From Saccharopolyspora hordei (lineage in GTDB: Bacteria; Actinomycetota; Actinomycetes; Mycobacteriales; Pseudonocardiaceae): a DNA stretch of 64,000 nt. Numbering within the stretch: the stretch's first letter is position 1; the number at the start of each line of letters is the position of its first letter. The position numbers were made by a program, and so were the translations under genes. Below the pieces are notes generated by a model. The model saw only the letters and a list, made by a program, of their open reading frames with translations, was not told the DNA's origin and searched no databases. Shown piece by piece: positions 19,433 to 27,711 of this stretch. The stretch is from positions 1,711,001-1,775,000 of the forward strand of contig NZ_JACCFJ010000001.1 in the NCBI RefSeq assembly GCF_013410345.1, given 5' to 3'.

Positions 19433-20422
19433 GTGTTCCGACCTGTGTCCTTGATCGCCGTGCTGCTCAGCGCGCTGGCCGTGGCCGGTTGCGCGTCAGC
19501 GCCCGGGATCGAGCCGACCGTGTCCGCCAGGCGGACCGTCGAGCTGCCCGATGTCCCGGTGGACGAACCGGACGCGCTGCTGGACCCGGCGTTCGCGCCG
19601 GAACGGCTGCGCGGGGTCGACGTGTGCGGCACGCTGCGCGCCGCTGGTCTGGAGCGGTACGGGCGGCCCGATCCCGCGTTCCTGCCGAATGGGCTCGACA
19701 GCTGCTCGAACTTCATGCACGACCACGAGGGTCGCGACTTCAGCGTGACCCTCTACTTCGACTTCGAGGTGCAGGACCCGAGCCGCCACCGCATCGGCGG
19801 CCTGCCCGCCCAGATCACCGAGAACTCCGGGACCTGCTTCGTCAGCGCCGCGCACACCGGCGGTGACCTGGAGCGGTTCGGCAGCGCCCGCGGGGTGGCG
19901 GTCCAGCTCGCCGCGGAGCACGAGGACGTCTGCTCGCCGGCGGTGCAGCTGCTCACCGACGTCATCGAGGTGGTGCGCACCGGGCCGCCGGTGAACGCGC
20001 GGGCCTCGGGCGGGCTGGCCGGTTTCGCGCCCTGCGAGGTCGCCGACCCCGTGGTGCTGCGCGACGCCGTGGCCGGCGGCACCCCGGACGCCAGCGGCGG
20101 CCGCGGGCTGTACGAGTGCCGGTGGTTCGCCGAGAACGGTGTCGCGGCGACGGTGCGCTTCGAGCTCGGGACCATGCAGCGCAGCGACGTCCCGCCGGGG
20201 GTGCCGCCCCCGCCACTGGCCGACCTGGGCGGGGCGCCGAGCACGGTGCAGGTCCGCACCGACCCGCCCGCCTGCTCGGTCGAGTGGGAGCACCGCAGGA
20301 CCCCGTCGGGGACCGAGTTCGTGCACGTCGAGATCTCCAACGCGCAGCGGGTCCCGATGGACCCCTGCGGCAGCGCGGTGAAGCTCGCCCAGCAGGTGAG
20401 ATCGAAGCTGCCTGCGGCTTGA
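19433..20422 (+). CDS. Secreted lipoprotein, DUF3558-like
   Basis: This 329-residue protein has a signal peptide with lipobox LAVAGC (Cys about residue 20), so it should be anchored outside the membrane. The body contains two similar halves with paired cysteines (DVCGTLRAAGLERYG...DSCSNF; FAPCEVADPVVLRDAV...YECRWF), like actinobacterial DUF3558 lipoproteins. Function unknown. A TAGTGT box six bases before the GTG suggests a leaderless mRNA. A lipoprotein of the same type is encoded at 24543. Confidence 0.75.
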   Translation: MFRPVSLIAVLLSALAVAGCASAPGIEPTVSARRTVELPDVPVDEPDALLDPAFAPERLRGVDVCGTLRAAGLERYGRPDPAFLPNGLDSCSNFMHDHEGRDFSVTLYFDFEVQDPSRHRIGGLPAQITENSGTCFVSAAHTGGDLERFGSARGVAVQLAAEHEDVCSPAVQLLTDVIEVVRTGPPVNARASGGLAGFAPCEVADPVVLRDAVAGGTPDASGGRGLYECRWFAENGVAATVRFELGTMQRSDVPPGVPPPPLADLGGAPSTVQVRTDPPACSVEWEHRRTPSGTEFVHVEISNAQRVPMDPCGSAVKLAQQVRSKLPAA

Positions 20423-20447
20423 CGTCCCGGTGAGCTCCCGGATTCCG

Positions 20448-20453
20448 TAGGCT
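20448..20453 (+). promoter_or_regulatory. -10 element before the aldehyde dehydrogenase leader
   Basis: TAGGCT, five bases before an ATG that opens a 12-codon leader ORF; the dehydrogenase start lies 40 bases downstream. Confidence 0.5.
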
Positions 20454-20458
20454 GCACG

Positions 20459-20497
20459 ATGACAACGACCGACGTAAAGGTGGGAGGCCGGCCATGA
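20459..20497 (+). CDS. Possible 12-codon leader peptide upstream of the aldehyde dehydrogenase
   Basis: The ATG just after the TAGGCT box opens MTTTDVKVGGRP, which stops at TGA 20495-20497. That stop overlaps the dehydrogenase ATG as ATGA, and the dehydrogenase ribosome site GTGGGAGG lies inside the leader. The arrangement suggests translational coupling or leader control; it is an inference from layout only. Confidence 0.35.
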   Translation: MTTTDVKVGGRP

Positions 20498-22008
20498 CCC
20501 AGACCGCCCGAGGCGGCGTCGACGTTCCGCCCGCGGCCAGCGCGGAGCCCCCGACGTTCGAATCGATCGACCCCCGCACCGGCGAGGTCGTGGGGCGCCA
20601 CCCGGTCCACTCCGCGGACGAGGTCGAGGCCACCGTGGCTGCCGCCCGCGAGGCGCAGGAGGCCTGGGCCGAGCTCGGGTTCTCCGGCCGCAAGCAGCGG
20701 CTCGACGCCTGGCGCAAGCAGCTGGCCCGGCGCGTGGACGAGCTGGCCGGGGTGATCTGCGCGGAGACCGGCAAGCCGCTCGACGACGCGCGGCTCGAAC
20801 TGGTCCTGGTGATCGACCACCTGCACTGGGCGGCCGGCAACGCCGAGAAGGTGCTCAAGCGCCGCAAGGTGTCCTCCGGCGTGTTGATGGCCAACCAGAC
20901 CGCCACCGTCGAGTACCTGCCCTACGGCGTGATCGGGGTGATCGGCCCCTGGAACTACCCGGCGTTCACGCCGATGGGCTCCATCGCCTACGCGCTCGCC
21001 GCGGGCAACGCGGTGGTGTTCAAGCCCAGCGAGCTCACCCCCGGTGTCGGCCAGTGGCTGGTCGACAGCTTCGCCGAGGCGGTGCCGGACCACCCGGTGT
21101 TCCGGCTGGTGACCGGGTTCGGGGAGACCGGTGCGGCGCTGTGCACGTCCGGGGTGGACAAGGTCGCCTTCACCGGCTCCACCGCCACCGGCAAGCGGGT
21201 GATGGCCTCCTGCGCCGAGAACCTGGTGCCGGTGCTGGTCGAGTGCGGCGGCAAGGACGCGCTGATCGTCGACGCCGACGCCGACCTGACCGCGGCCGCG
21301 GACGCCGCGGTGTGGGGCGCGATGTCCAACGCCGGGCAGACCTGCATCGGCGTGGAGCGGGTGTACGTGGTCGAGGCGGTCGCCGACCGCTTCGTGGAGA
21401 TGGTCACCGAGCGGGCCGGGAAGCTGCGGCCGGGCGGGGAGCCGGGCGCCCACTTCGGTCCCATCACCATGCCCTCGCAGGTGGACGTCATCCGCAGCCA
21501 CATCGACGACGCGCTGGAGCGCGGCGGCCGGGCGGTGGTCGGTGGCGAGCACTCGGTGCGCCCGCCGTTCGTGGAACCGGTGGTGCTCACCGACGTGCCC
21601 GAGGACTCCCTCGCGGTCACCGAGGAGACCTTCGGCCCCACCATCGTCGTGCAGCGGGTCCGCGACGTCGACGAGGCGGTGGCCCGCACCAACGCCACCC
21701 GCTACGGGCTCGGCGCTGCGGTGTTCTCCCGCGCGCGGGGCGCGGAGCTGGCGCGGCGGCTGCGCACCGGCATGGTGTCGATCAACTCGGTGGTCGCCTT
21801 CGCCGGGGTGCCCGCGCTGCCGTTCGGAGGGGTCGGCGACTCCGGGTTCGGCCGCATCCACGGGGCCGACGGGTTGCGCGAGTTCGCCCGGCCGCAGTCG
21901 GTCACCCGCCTCCGGTACCGGATCCCGCTGAACCCGATGAACTTCGGCCGGTCGAAGGGCACCATGCGTCGCCTGGTGCGGCTGGTCAAGGTGGTGCGCG
22001 GGCGCTGA
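20494..22008 (+). CDS. Aldehyde dehydrogenase family protein
   Basis: This 504-residue NAD(P)-dependent enzyme oxidises an aldehyde to an acid. The pattern is complete: YGVIGVIGPWNYPAF (cofactor side), FTGSTATGKRV (glycine motif), the general-base glutamate in LVECGGKDALI and the nucleophilic cysteine in NAGQTCIGVERVYVV. The ATG at 20494 follows GGGAGG. The basic tail RSKGTMRRLVRLVKVVRGR resembles the succinate-semialdehyde/long-chain group, but the substrate is not settled. It lies upstream of the dihydroxyacetone kinase operon, separated by repeat copy G. Confidence 0.9.
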   Translation: MTQTARGGVDVPPAASAEPPTFESIDPRTGEVVGRHPVHSADEVEATVAAAREAQEAWAELGFSGRKQRLDAWRKQLARRVDELAGVICAETGKPLDDARLELVLVIDHLHWAAGNAEKVLKRRKVSSGVLMANQTATVEYLPYGVIGVIGPWNYPAFTPMGSIAYALAAGNAVVFKPSELTPGVGQWLVDSFAEAVPDHPVFRLVTGFGETGAALCTSGVDKVAFTGSTATGKRVMASCAENLVPVLVECGGKDALIVDADADLTAAADAAVWGAMSNAGQTCIGVERVYVVEAVADRFVEMVTERAGKLRPGGEPGAHFGPITMPSQVDVIRSHIDDALERGGRAVVGGEHSVRPPFVEPVVLTDVPEDSLAVTEETFGPTIVVQRVRDVDEAVARTNATRYGLGAAVFSRARGAELARRLRTGMVSINSVVAFAGVPALPFGGVGDSGFGRIHGADGLREFARPQSVTRLRYRIPLNPMNFGRSKGTMRRLVRLVKVVRGR

Positions 22009-22042
22009 CGGACCTCTCGTCCGCTTGGGCTTGCGTCGAGGG

Positions 22043-22070
22043 TGGCAGGAAGGTTCCCTTGCTCTCGCAC
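22043..22070 (+). repeat. Interspersed repeat, copy G
   Basis: TGGCAGGAAGG plus TTCCCTTGCTCTCGCAC, between the co-directional aldehyde dehydrogenase and dhaK genes. Confidence 0.85.
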
Positions 22071-22162
22071 CCCCGGGCCGGGCGGCGGGGGACGGCAGCG
22101 GTGCCGCCCGGACGACGAGCACGCGGCGCGGCGGCGAGCGGCGCAGGTGAGGAGGCCAGCGG

Positions 22163-23158
22163 GTGAAGAAGATCATCAACGACCCGGCGACGGTGGTCGA
22201 GCAGTCGCTGCAGGGCATGGCCGCAGCGCACCCCGACCTGCTGCGGGTCCGGACCGACCCGGCGCTGGTGGTGCGCGCGGACGCGCCGGTGTCCGGCAAG
22301 GTCGCGGTGGTGTCCGGCGGCGGGTCCGGCCACGAGCCGCTGCACGCGGGCTTCGTCGGCCCCGGGATGCTGGCGGCGGCCGTGCCGGGAGCGGTGTTCA
22401 CCTCGCCGACCCCGGACGCGGTGCAGGCCGCGATCGAGGCGACGAACTCGGGTGCGGGCGTGCTGCTGGTGGTCAAGAACTACACCGGCGACGTGCTCAA
22501 CTTCGAGACCGCCGCGGAGCTGGCCGGGCTCGAGGGCGCCGACGTGCGCAGCGTCATCGTCGACGACGACGTGGCGGTCAAGGACTCCACCCACACCGCG
22601 GGGCGGCGCGGCGTGGGCGGTACGGTCCTGCTGGAGAAGATCGTCGGCGCGGCGGCTGAGCAGGGCGCTGACCTGGACCGCTGCGAGGAGCTCGCCCGCC
22701 GGGTCGTGGCGCGGGTGCGGTCGATGGGCATGGCCCTGACCGCGCCGACCGTGCCGCACGCCGGGGTGCCCAGCTTCGAGCTCGCGGCCGACGAGATGGA
22801 GATCGGGATCGGCATCCACGGCGAGCCCGGCCGGGCCCGGGAGCCGTTGGTCTCCGCCGACGAGATCGTGCGCCGGCTGCTGGAGCCGATCCTGGAGGAC
22901 CTGCCGTTCGAGTCCGGCGACGAGGTGCTGCTGTTCACCAACTCGATGGGCGGCACCCCGCTGCTGGAGCTCTACCTGGCGCACGGCATCGCCGAGCGGC
23001 TGCTGGCCGAGCGCGGCGTCCAGGTGCGTCGGCGGCTGGTCGGCCCGTACATCACGAGCCTGGAGATGCAGGGCATGAGCCTGACCCTGCTGAAGCTGGA
23101 CGACGAGCTCACCGAGCTCTGGGACGCGCCGGTGCGCACCGCCGCGCTGCACTGGTGA
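22163..23158 (+). CDS. dhaK: Dihydroxyacetone kinase subunit DhaK
   Basis: This 331-residue protein is the substrate-binding subunit of the PTS-dependent dihydroxyacetone kinase. It holds dihydroxyacetone as a covalent hemiaminal on a histidine, here His219 in GIGIHGEPG. VVSGGGSGHEPLHAGFVGPGML is the phosphate-side motif and NYTGDVLNFE is conserved. The GTG start follows GGAGGCCAGCG. It heads dhaKLM, which phosphorylates dihydroxyacetone at the expense of phosphoenolpyruvate via the phosphotransferase system. Confidence 0.95.
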   Translation: MKKIINDPATVVEQSLQGMAAAHPDLLRVRTDPALVVRADAPVSGKVAVVSGGGSGHEPLHAGFVGPGMLAAAVPGAVFTSPTPDAVQAAIEATNSGAGVLLVVKNYTGDVLNFETAAELAGLEGADVRSVIVDDDVAVKDSTHTAGRRGVGGTVLLEKIVGAAAEQGADLDRCEELARRVVARVRSMGMALTAPTVPHAGVPSFELAADEMEIGIGIHGEPGRAREPLVSADEIVRRLLEPILEDLPFESGDEVLLFTNSMGGTPLLELYLAHGIAERLLAERGVQVRRRLVGPYITSLEMQGMSLTLLKLDDELTELWDAPVRTAALHW

Positions 23159-23172
23159 GGGAGAGGCACCGG

Positions 23173-23811
23173 ATGGGTTGCACTGCACACGACGTGATCG
23201 CGGCGCTGCGGGCCGGGGCGGCCACCGTCGCAGAACACCGCGACGAACTGGTCGAACTGGACCGCGCGATCGGCGACGCCGACCACGGGGAGAACATGGA
23301 CCGCGGCTTCCGCGCGGTGGCGCTCAAGGCCGAGACCTCCAAGCCGGAGACGCCCGGCGCGGTGCTCAAGCTGTGCGCCACGGTGCTGATCTCCACCGTC
23401 GGCGGCGCCTCCGGGCCGCTGTACGGCACGGCGTTCCTGCGCGCCGCGGCCGCCGTCGGTGACGCGACGGAGCTGGACGGCGCGGCGGTGGCCAAGGCGG
23501 TGCAGGCCGGGCTGGAGGGCGTGGTCGCCCGCGGGCGCGCCGAAGCCGGGGACAAGACCATGGTCGACGCGCTGGTCCCGGCGGTGGACGCGGCCAAGAA
23601 CGCCGCCGAGGCCGGGGAGGGCCCGGCGAAGGTGCTGGCCGCGGCAGCCGAAGCCGCCCACCGGGGCGCGCAGGCCACCGAACCCCTGGTGGCCCGCAAG
23701 GGCCGCGCGTCCTACCTCGGGGAGCGCAGCGCCGGGCACATCGACCCGGGCGCGCGCTCGACCGCACTGCTGCTGTCCGCCTTCGCCGAAGCCGGAGGTG
23801 CCCGCTCATGA
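23173..23811 (+). CDS. dhaL: Dihydroxyacetone kinase ADP-binding subunit DhaL
   Basis: This 212-residue subunit keeps ADP tightly bound and passes the phosphate from DhaM to the substrate on DhaK. The magnesium-binding aspartates are in DRAIGDADHGENMDRGF, and GGASGPLYGTAF and DKTMVDAL are the other nucleotide-site motifs. The ATG at 23173 is preferred, behind GGGAGAGG; an in-frame GTG at 23155 overlapping the dhaK stop is possible. Its stop overlaps the dhaM start as ATGA. Confidence 0.94.
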   Translation: MGCTAHDVIAALRAGAATVAEHRDELVELDRAIGDADHGENMDRGFRAVALKAETSKPETPGAVLKLCATVLISTVGGASGPLYGTAFLRAAAAVGDATELDGAAVAKAVQAGLEGVVARGRAEAGDKTMVDALVPAVDAAKNAAEAGEGPAKVLAAAAEAAHRGAQATEPLVARKGRASYLGERSAGHIDPGARSTALLLSAFAEAGGARS

Positions 23812-24488
23812 GCGTCGGACTGGTCATCGTCTCGCACAGCGCCCCGCTGGCCGAGGGCGTCGTGGAACTCGCCCAGCAGATGGCGCCCGACGTGCGGGTG
23901 GTCCCCGCCGGCGGGCTGCCGGACGGCGGCGTGGGCACCGACTTCGAGAAGGTCTCCGCGGCCCTGTCGGACGCCAACACCGGTTCGGGCGCGGTGGTGC
24001 TCTACGACCTGGGCAGCGCCCAGATGGTCGCCGAGCTCGCGGTGGAGTCGCTCGGCGACCCGAGCACCGCGCTGGTCGTGGACGCCCCGCTGGTGGAGGG
24101 GGCTGTCGCGGCGGCCGTCGCCGCCCAGGGCGGCGCGGAGATGTCCGCGGTCGCCCGGGCCGCGGAGGAGGCGTCAGCCGGCGGGGGAACCGCCGAGCAG
24201 GCGGCGCCGGCGCCGCCGACGGACGAGGTCCGCGAGGAGCTGGAGCTGACCAACGAGGTCGGCCTGCACGCCCGCCCGGCGGCGCTGCTGGCCCGCAGCA
24301 TCGCCGACCTGCAGGCCACCGTGAAGATCACGCTCCGGGACCACGAGGCCGACGCGACCAGCGTCCTCGGCGTGATGGGGCTCGGGGCGCGCAAGGGCGA
24401 CCGGATCACCCTGCACGCCAGCGGGCCCGACGCGCGCCGGGCGATCGAGCGCATCGTCGACCTGGCGGGGCGCGACTTCGACGAGTGA
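23808..24488 (+). CDS. dhaM: DhaM phosphotransferase: EIIA-Dha fused to HPr
   Basis: This 226-residue fusion protein feeds phosphate to DhaL. The EIIA domain spans residues 1-120 with the phospho-histidine His10 in VIVSHSAPLAEG. A linker rich in Ala, Gly and Pro follows, then an HPr domain (about 140-222) with His154 in GLHARPAALLAR and the regulatory-serine region SVLGVMGL. Unlike E. coli DhaM it lacks the truncated EI domain, so it should receive phosphate from a separate EI. It overlaps dhaL by four bases. Confidence 0.92.
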   Translation: MSVGLVIVSHSAPLAEGVVELAQQMAPDVRVVPAGGLPDGGVGTDFEKVSAALSDANTGSGAVVLYDLGSAQMVAELAVESLGDPSTALVVDAPLVEGAVAAAVAAQGGAEMSAVARAAEEASAGGGTAEQAAPAPPTDEVREELELTNEVGLHARPAALLARSIADLQATVKITLRDHEADATSVLGVMGLGARKGDRITLHASGPDARRAIERIVDLAGRDFDE

Positions 24489-24530
24489 GGACCCTCCCGG
24501 CGCGCACCCTCCGCGGGCGGCGCGCCGGGT

Positions 24531-24536
24531 TAGGGT
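24531..24536 (+). promoter_or_regulatory. -10 element of the lipoprotein gene at 24543
   Basis: TAGGGT followed by six bases and GTG; leaderless layout. Confidence 0.5.
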
Positions 24537-24542
24537 GGTTCG

Positions 24543-25523
24543 GTGACGCCGCGCTCCCGCCACCGAGGTCTGCCGCTGCTGGTGCTCTGGGTCCTGCTGG
24601 TGACGGGGTGCGCGCCCGGCGGACCACCGCAGGCGCCCGCCGCGCCGGACCGCGGCGCAGCGGCCACCGCGCAGGCCTTCCTCGGTGATCTGCGCACAGT
24701 GGACCCGTGCACGCTCACCGATCCCGCCGCGCTGCGGGAGTTCGGCGACACCGAGCCCGCGGCGACCGTCTCGCTGGACTACTGCCTGCTGCACGTCACA
24801 CCTCCGGACGGGACGCTGGTGCAGCTCGCGGTCGGTGAGCTCGTCGCCGCCGACCCGGGCCGGCGGGATGATCCGGTGGTGCCGCGCGGTCCGCTGCGGA
24901 TCGTGCAGAACGCGCCGCTGCCGGGGCACTGCACCCGGCAGGTCGCGTTCGCCGACGGCCTGGCGCTGCAGGTCAGCGCCGACCTGTTGGTGGGCGAGCC
25001 GGGTGGCGGGCTGTGCGGCATCGCCGAGGCCGGCGCGGAGGCGGCTGTGGCCGCGCTGGAGCAGCACCGCGTCGGGCACCGGCAGTTCCCGGAGGGCTCG
25101 CTGGCCCTCCTCGACCCGTGCCAGGTGCTGGACTCCGCTGCGGTGCGGCAGGTCCCGGGCCTCGAGGAGGCCCAGGGGCGGCCGAGTCCCGCCGGGCACC
25201 AGTGCTCTTGGGGCGAGCGGGCCGCGGACGCGCCGCGCGTGCAGCTCACGCACACCGCGGGCGACCCGCCGCAGGTCCTGCACGGGGCCGCCGTCGAGGA
25301 GGAGATCGCCGGGCGGCGCACCGTGGTCAGCGTGGTCGGCGGGGACCCGCGGGTGCCGCTGTGCTCGGCCGAGACCGGGCACCGCCCGTTCGGCGCCGAC
25401 GGGCAGGTCGAGGTTGCGCAGCTGGTGGTCGCCGTGCCGGGGATGACCGGCGTCGACGCCTGCGAGTTCGCCCGCGGCCTGGCCGAGCAGGCGTGGCCGC
25501 ACCTGCCGACACCCGCCCGGTAG
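24543..25523 (+). CDS. Secreted Cys-rich lipoprotein, DUF3558-like
   Basis: This 326-residue protein has a basic N terminus, hydrophobic helix and lipobox LLVTGC (Cys about residue 23). Two repeated halves follow, each with a DPC motif (TVDPCTLTDPAALREFG; LLDPCQVLDSAAVRQVPG) and a later paired cysteine, like the lipoprotein at 19433. Function unknown; probably extracytoplasmic. The start is leaderless by promoter spacing. Both related genes flank the aldehyde dehydrogenase-dha block. Confidence 0.75.
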   Translation: MTPRSRHRGLPLLVLWVLLVTGCAPGGPPQAPAAPDRGAAATAQAFLGDLRTVDPCTLTDPAALREFGDTEPAATVSLDYCLLHVTPPDGTLVQLAVGELVAADPGRRDDPVVPRGPLRIVQNAPLPGHCTRQVAFADGLALQVSADLLVGEPGGGLCGIAEAGAEAAVAALEQHRVGHRQFPEGSLALLDPCQVLDSAAVRQVPGLEEAQGRPSPAGHQCSWGERAADAPRVQLTHTAGDPPQVLHGAAVEEEIAGRRTVVSVVGGDPRVPLCSAETGHRPFGADGQVEVAQLVVAVPGMTGVDACEFARGLAEQAWPHLPTPAR

Positions 25524-25545
25524 CCCGGAAGTTACGGTGGTGGGC

Positions 25546-25854
25546 GTGCCTCGACGGAACCGCCCGCGCCGCCGCCCGACCGTGGACACCAGCCACCGCG
25601 CGGTGGGCACGGTCTTCGGTGCGTCCCGCGTCGAGCACGGCCCGGACGGCGAGTGGATGGTGCGCACCGTCCCGGCGGCGCAGGCCACCAAGCTCTACCG
25701 GTGCCCCGGCTGCGACCACGAGATCCGGCCGGGTGTCGCGCACGTGGTGGCGTGGCCGAGCGCGGCACTCGGTGGTGTCGAGGAGCGCCGCCACTGGCAC
25801 AGCGGCTGCTGGAACGCGCGCACCCGCCGCGGACCCACCCGGCGCTGGTCCTAG
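25546..25854 (+). CDS. Small zinc-ribbon-like hypothetical protein
   Basis: This 102-residue basic protein has a CPGCDHEI knuckle and a later HWHSGCW motif, together a likely zinc site of the HNH-like type without a clear catalytic set. Conserved homologs are common in actinobacteria, with unknown function. Three GTG codons are possible; 25546 is chosen because TACGGT (25533-25538) lies seven bases before it. It precedes an alpha/beta hydrolase gene by 48 bases. Confidence 0.75.
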   Translation: MPRRNRPRRRPTVDTSHRAVGTVFGASRVEHGPDGEWMVRTVPAAQATKLYRCPGCDHEIRPGVAHVVAWPSAALGGVEERRHWHSGCWNARTRRGPTRRWS

Positions 25855-25902
25855 CGCACGTCACACCGTCTCGGCCACCCGTCCGTGGCAGGATCGGGGA
25901 CG

Positions 25903-26652
25903 ATGAGCACCGAGATCCGCGCCAACACCGTGCTGCCCGCGCGCCGCGAGCCGATCACCCTGCACACCGCCGACGACCTGAAGCTCGTCGGTGAGCTCGC
26001 CCTGCCGGAGTCCCGGCCGCCGCGGGCCACGCTGATCTGCCTGCACCCGCTGCCCACCCACGGCGGCATGATGGACTCGCACATCTACCGCAAGGCGGCG
26101 TTCCGGCTGCCGGCGCTGGCCGACCTCGCGGTGCTGCGGTTCAACACGCGCGGCACGGCCAGCGAGGCGGGCCGCAGCGAGGGCAGCTTCGACGGCGGCG
26201 ACGCCGAGCGGTTCGACGTGGCCGCGGCGCTGGAGTACGCCGAGTTCCACGACCTGCCGCACGTGTGGCTGGTGGGCTGGTCGTTCGGCACCGACCTGAC
26301 GCTGGTGCACGGCCTGGACCCGCTGGTGGAGGGCGCGGTGCTCATCTCCCCGCCGCTGCGCTGGAGCACCGAGGAGCACCTGCGCGCCTGGGGCGAGTCG
26401 GGCAAGCCGGTGCACGCGCTGGTGCCGGAGTTCGACGACTACCTGCGGCCCGAGGAGGCGCGGAAGCGCTTCGCCGCCATCCCGCAGGCCGTGGTGACCG
26501 GGTTCCCCGACACCAAGCACCTGTGGGTCGGCAAGGCCGAGGCCGCGCTCGACGCGATCGTGCGGACGGTGGCGCCGGAGGTGCCGACGCCGCTGCCGCG
26601 CACCTGGGACGGCCCGGCGGAGACCCGGCAGGTCACCATCGTCAGTTCCTGA
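25903..26652 (+). CDS. Alpha/beta hydrolase
   Basis: This 249-residue cytoplasmic alpha/beta-hydrolase has the nucleophile elbow GWSFGTD (Ser about residue 127), an N-terminal HPLPTHGGMMDSHIYRKAA loop that forms the oxyanion side, and a late histidine in TKHLWVG. The LRFNTRGTASEAGRSEGSFDGGDAE segment is typical of a conserved actinobacterial subgroup without a known substrate. The ATG follows CAGGAT by eight bases, a possible non-canonical -10. It converges on a GNAT gene across repeat copy H. Confidence 0.85.
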   Translation: MSTEIRANTVLPARREPITLHTADDLKLVGELALPESRPPRATLICLHPLPTHGGMMDSHIYRKAAFRLPALADLAVLRFNTRGTASEAGRSEGSFDGGDAERFDVAAALEYAEFHDLPHVWLVGWSFGTDLTLVHGLDPLVEGAVLISPPLRWSTEEHLRAWGESGKPVHALVPEFDDYLRPEEARKRFAAIPQAVVTGFPDTKHLWVGKAEAALDAIVRTVAPEVPTPLPRTWDGPAETRQVTIVSS

Positions 26653-26674
26653 CCCCGCTCGCCGGGCGCGGTGG

Positions 26675-26702
26675 TGACAGGAAGGTTCCCATGCTCACGT
26701 CG
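26675..26702 (+). repeat. Interspersed repeat, copy H
   Basis: TGACAGGAAGG plus TTCCCATGCTCACGTCGA; the TCA at 26695-26697 is the stop codon of the minus-strand GNAT gene. Confidence 0.9.
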
Positions 26703-27204
26703 ACCGGAACACCAGCTCCGGTCGGCCGTCGCGGTGCCGCTCCAGGTGCAGCGTGAAGCCGAGCTTCTCGGCGACGCGCGCCGAGGGCGCGTTGCCGGTG
26801 TCCGTCACGATCACCACGGGCCGCTCGGGGCGGTGCTGGTGCGCCCAGCGCAGGGCCTCCCGGGCCATCTCCAGCGCGTAGCCGTTGCCCCACGCGCTCG
26901 GCCAGAGCCGGTAGGCGAGGTTCAGCACGTGTTCGCCGACCTCCCACGCGTGCCGGACGCCGCCGAAGCCGATCACCTCACCGGTGTCGGCGAGCCGGAT
27001 CGTCCAGTACCCGATGCCGTCGGTGCTCCAGTCGTCCAGGAACCAGTCGAGCAGCTCGAGCGCCTGCTCCGGGGTTCGTCGGGACCAACCGTCGTGCGGG
27101 TGGGCCTCCGGGGCGCTGTGCAGGGCGACGAACGCGTCGGTGTCGGCCGTTCGCAGCCGGCGCATCACCAGCCGGTCAGTGCGGATCTCTGCTGGCTCGA
27201 CCAT
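26695..27204 (-). CDS. GNAT family N-acetyltransferase (RimJ/RimL type)
   Basis: This 169-residue protein resembles ribosomal-protein-alanine acetyltransferases: EIRTDRLVMRRLRTADTDAFVAL at the start, then YWTIRLADTGEVIGFGGVRH, LNLAYRLWPSAWGNGYALEMAREALRWA (acetyl-CoA loop) and NAPSARVAEKLGFTLHLERHRDG. The ATG at 27202-27204 lies seven bases after TACCGT, so a leaderless mRNA is likely. The gene ends inside repeat copy H. A decayed second copy follows upstream, with repeat copies I and J at the unit borders. Confidence 0.88.
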   Translation of the reverse strand: MVEPAEIRTDRLVMRRLRTADTDAFVALHSAPEAHPHDGWSRRTPEQALELLDWFLDDWSTDGIGYWTIRLADTGEVIGFGGVRHAWEVGEHVLNLAYRLWPSAWGNGYALEMAREALRWAHQHRPERPVVIVTDTGNAPSARVAEKLGFTLHLERHRDGRPELVFRST

Positions 27205-27257
27205 CCCGTGGACGGTAGTCCACCGCCCTTCGCCGAGCAGCCGGTTCCCGACATCGG

Positions 27258-27285
27258 TGACAGGAAGGTTCCCATCCTCACCTCG
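27258..27285 (+). repeat. Interspersed repeat, copy I
   Basis: TGACAGGAAGG plus TTCCCATCCTCACCTCG, between the intact GNAT gene and its decayed paralog. Confidence 0.9.
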
Positions 27286-27293
27286 GGCGGCCG

Positions 27294-27537
27294 TCAGCCC
27301 CGGTGCGGCGCGGCCAGCCGGAACTCCAGCTCGGGTTCCCGCCGACCGTCGAGCCGGCGGCGGTCGACCAGCGTGAACCCGAGCTTCTCGGCGAGCCGGA
27401 CCGACCGGGCGTTGTCGGCGTCGGTCGTGATCACCACGGGCCGGTCGGGCCGGTGCCACCGTGCCCAGGTGATCGCCGCCCGGGCCGTCTCCGTCGCGCA
27501 GCCGCGGCCCCGTGCGGATCTCGTCGGGGCCGGCCAT
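27294..27537 (-). pseudogene. Decayed paralog of the adjacent GNAT gene
   Basis: The minus strand starts MAGPDEIRT, matching MVEPAEIRT of the neighbour. After a deletion of about 85 residues and a frame change it continues CATETARAAITWARWHRPDRP and NARSVRLAEKLGFTLVDRRRLDG, matching the neighbour's C-terminal half. The 55 bases before the start also match those before the intact gene. This is a tandem duplicate that has lost its middle; the -10 box is changed from TACCGT to TGCGGT. Confidence 0.8.
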
Positions 27538-27591
27538 GCGCGGACCGCAGTCCGCCGCCCACTCGCCGAGCAGCCGGTCTTCCGGCGCGGG

Positions 27592-27618
27592 TGACAGGAA
27601 GGTTCCCATGCTCGCACC
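27592..27618 (+). repeat. Interspersed repeat, copy J
   Basis: TGACAGGAAGG plus TTCCCATGCTCGCACC, at the outer border of the duplicated GNAT unit. Confidence 0.9.
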
Positions 27619-27711
27619 CCCGCCGTGTGGGCGGGAGGACCACGAGGTGGTGCCGACTTGTGGTGGTCGCGCACATGGTCGAGCCGTGCGCAGCGCCTTA
27701 CCGTCCACGGC

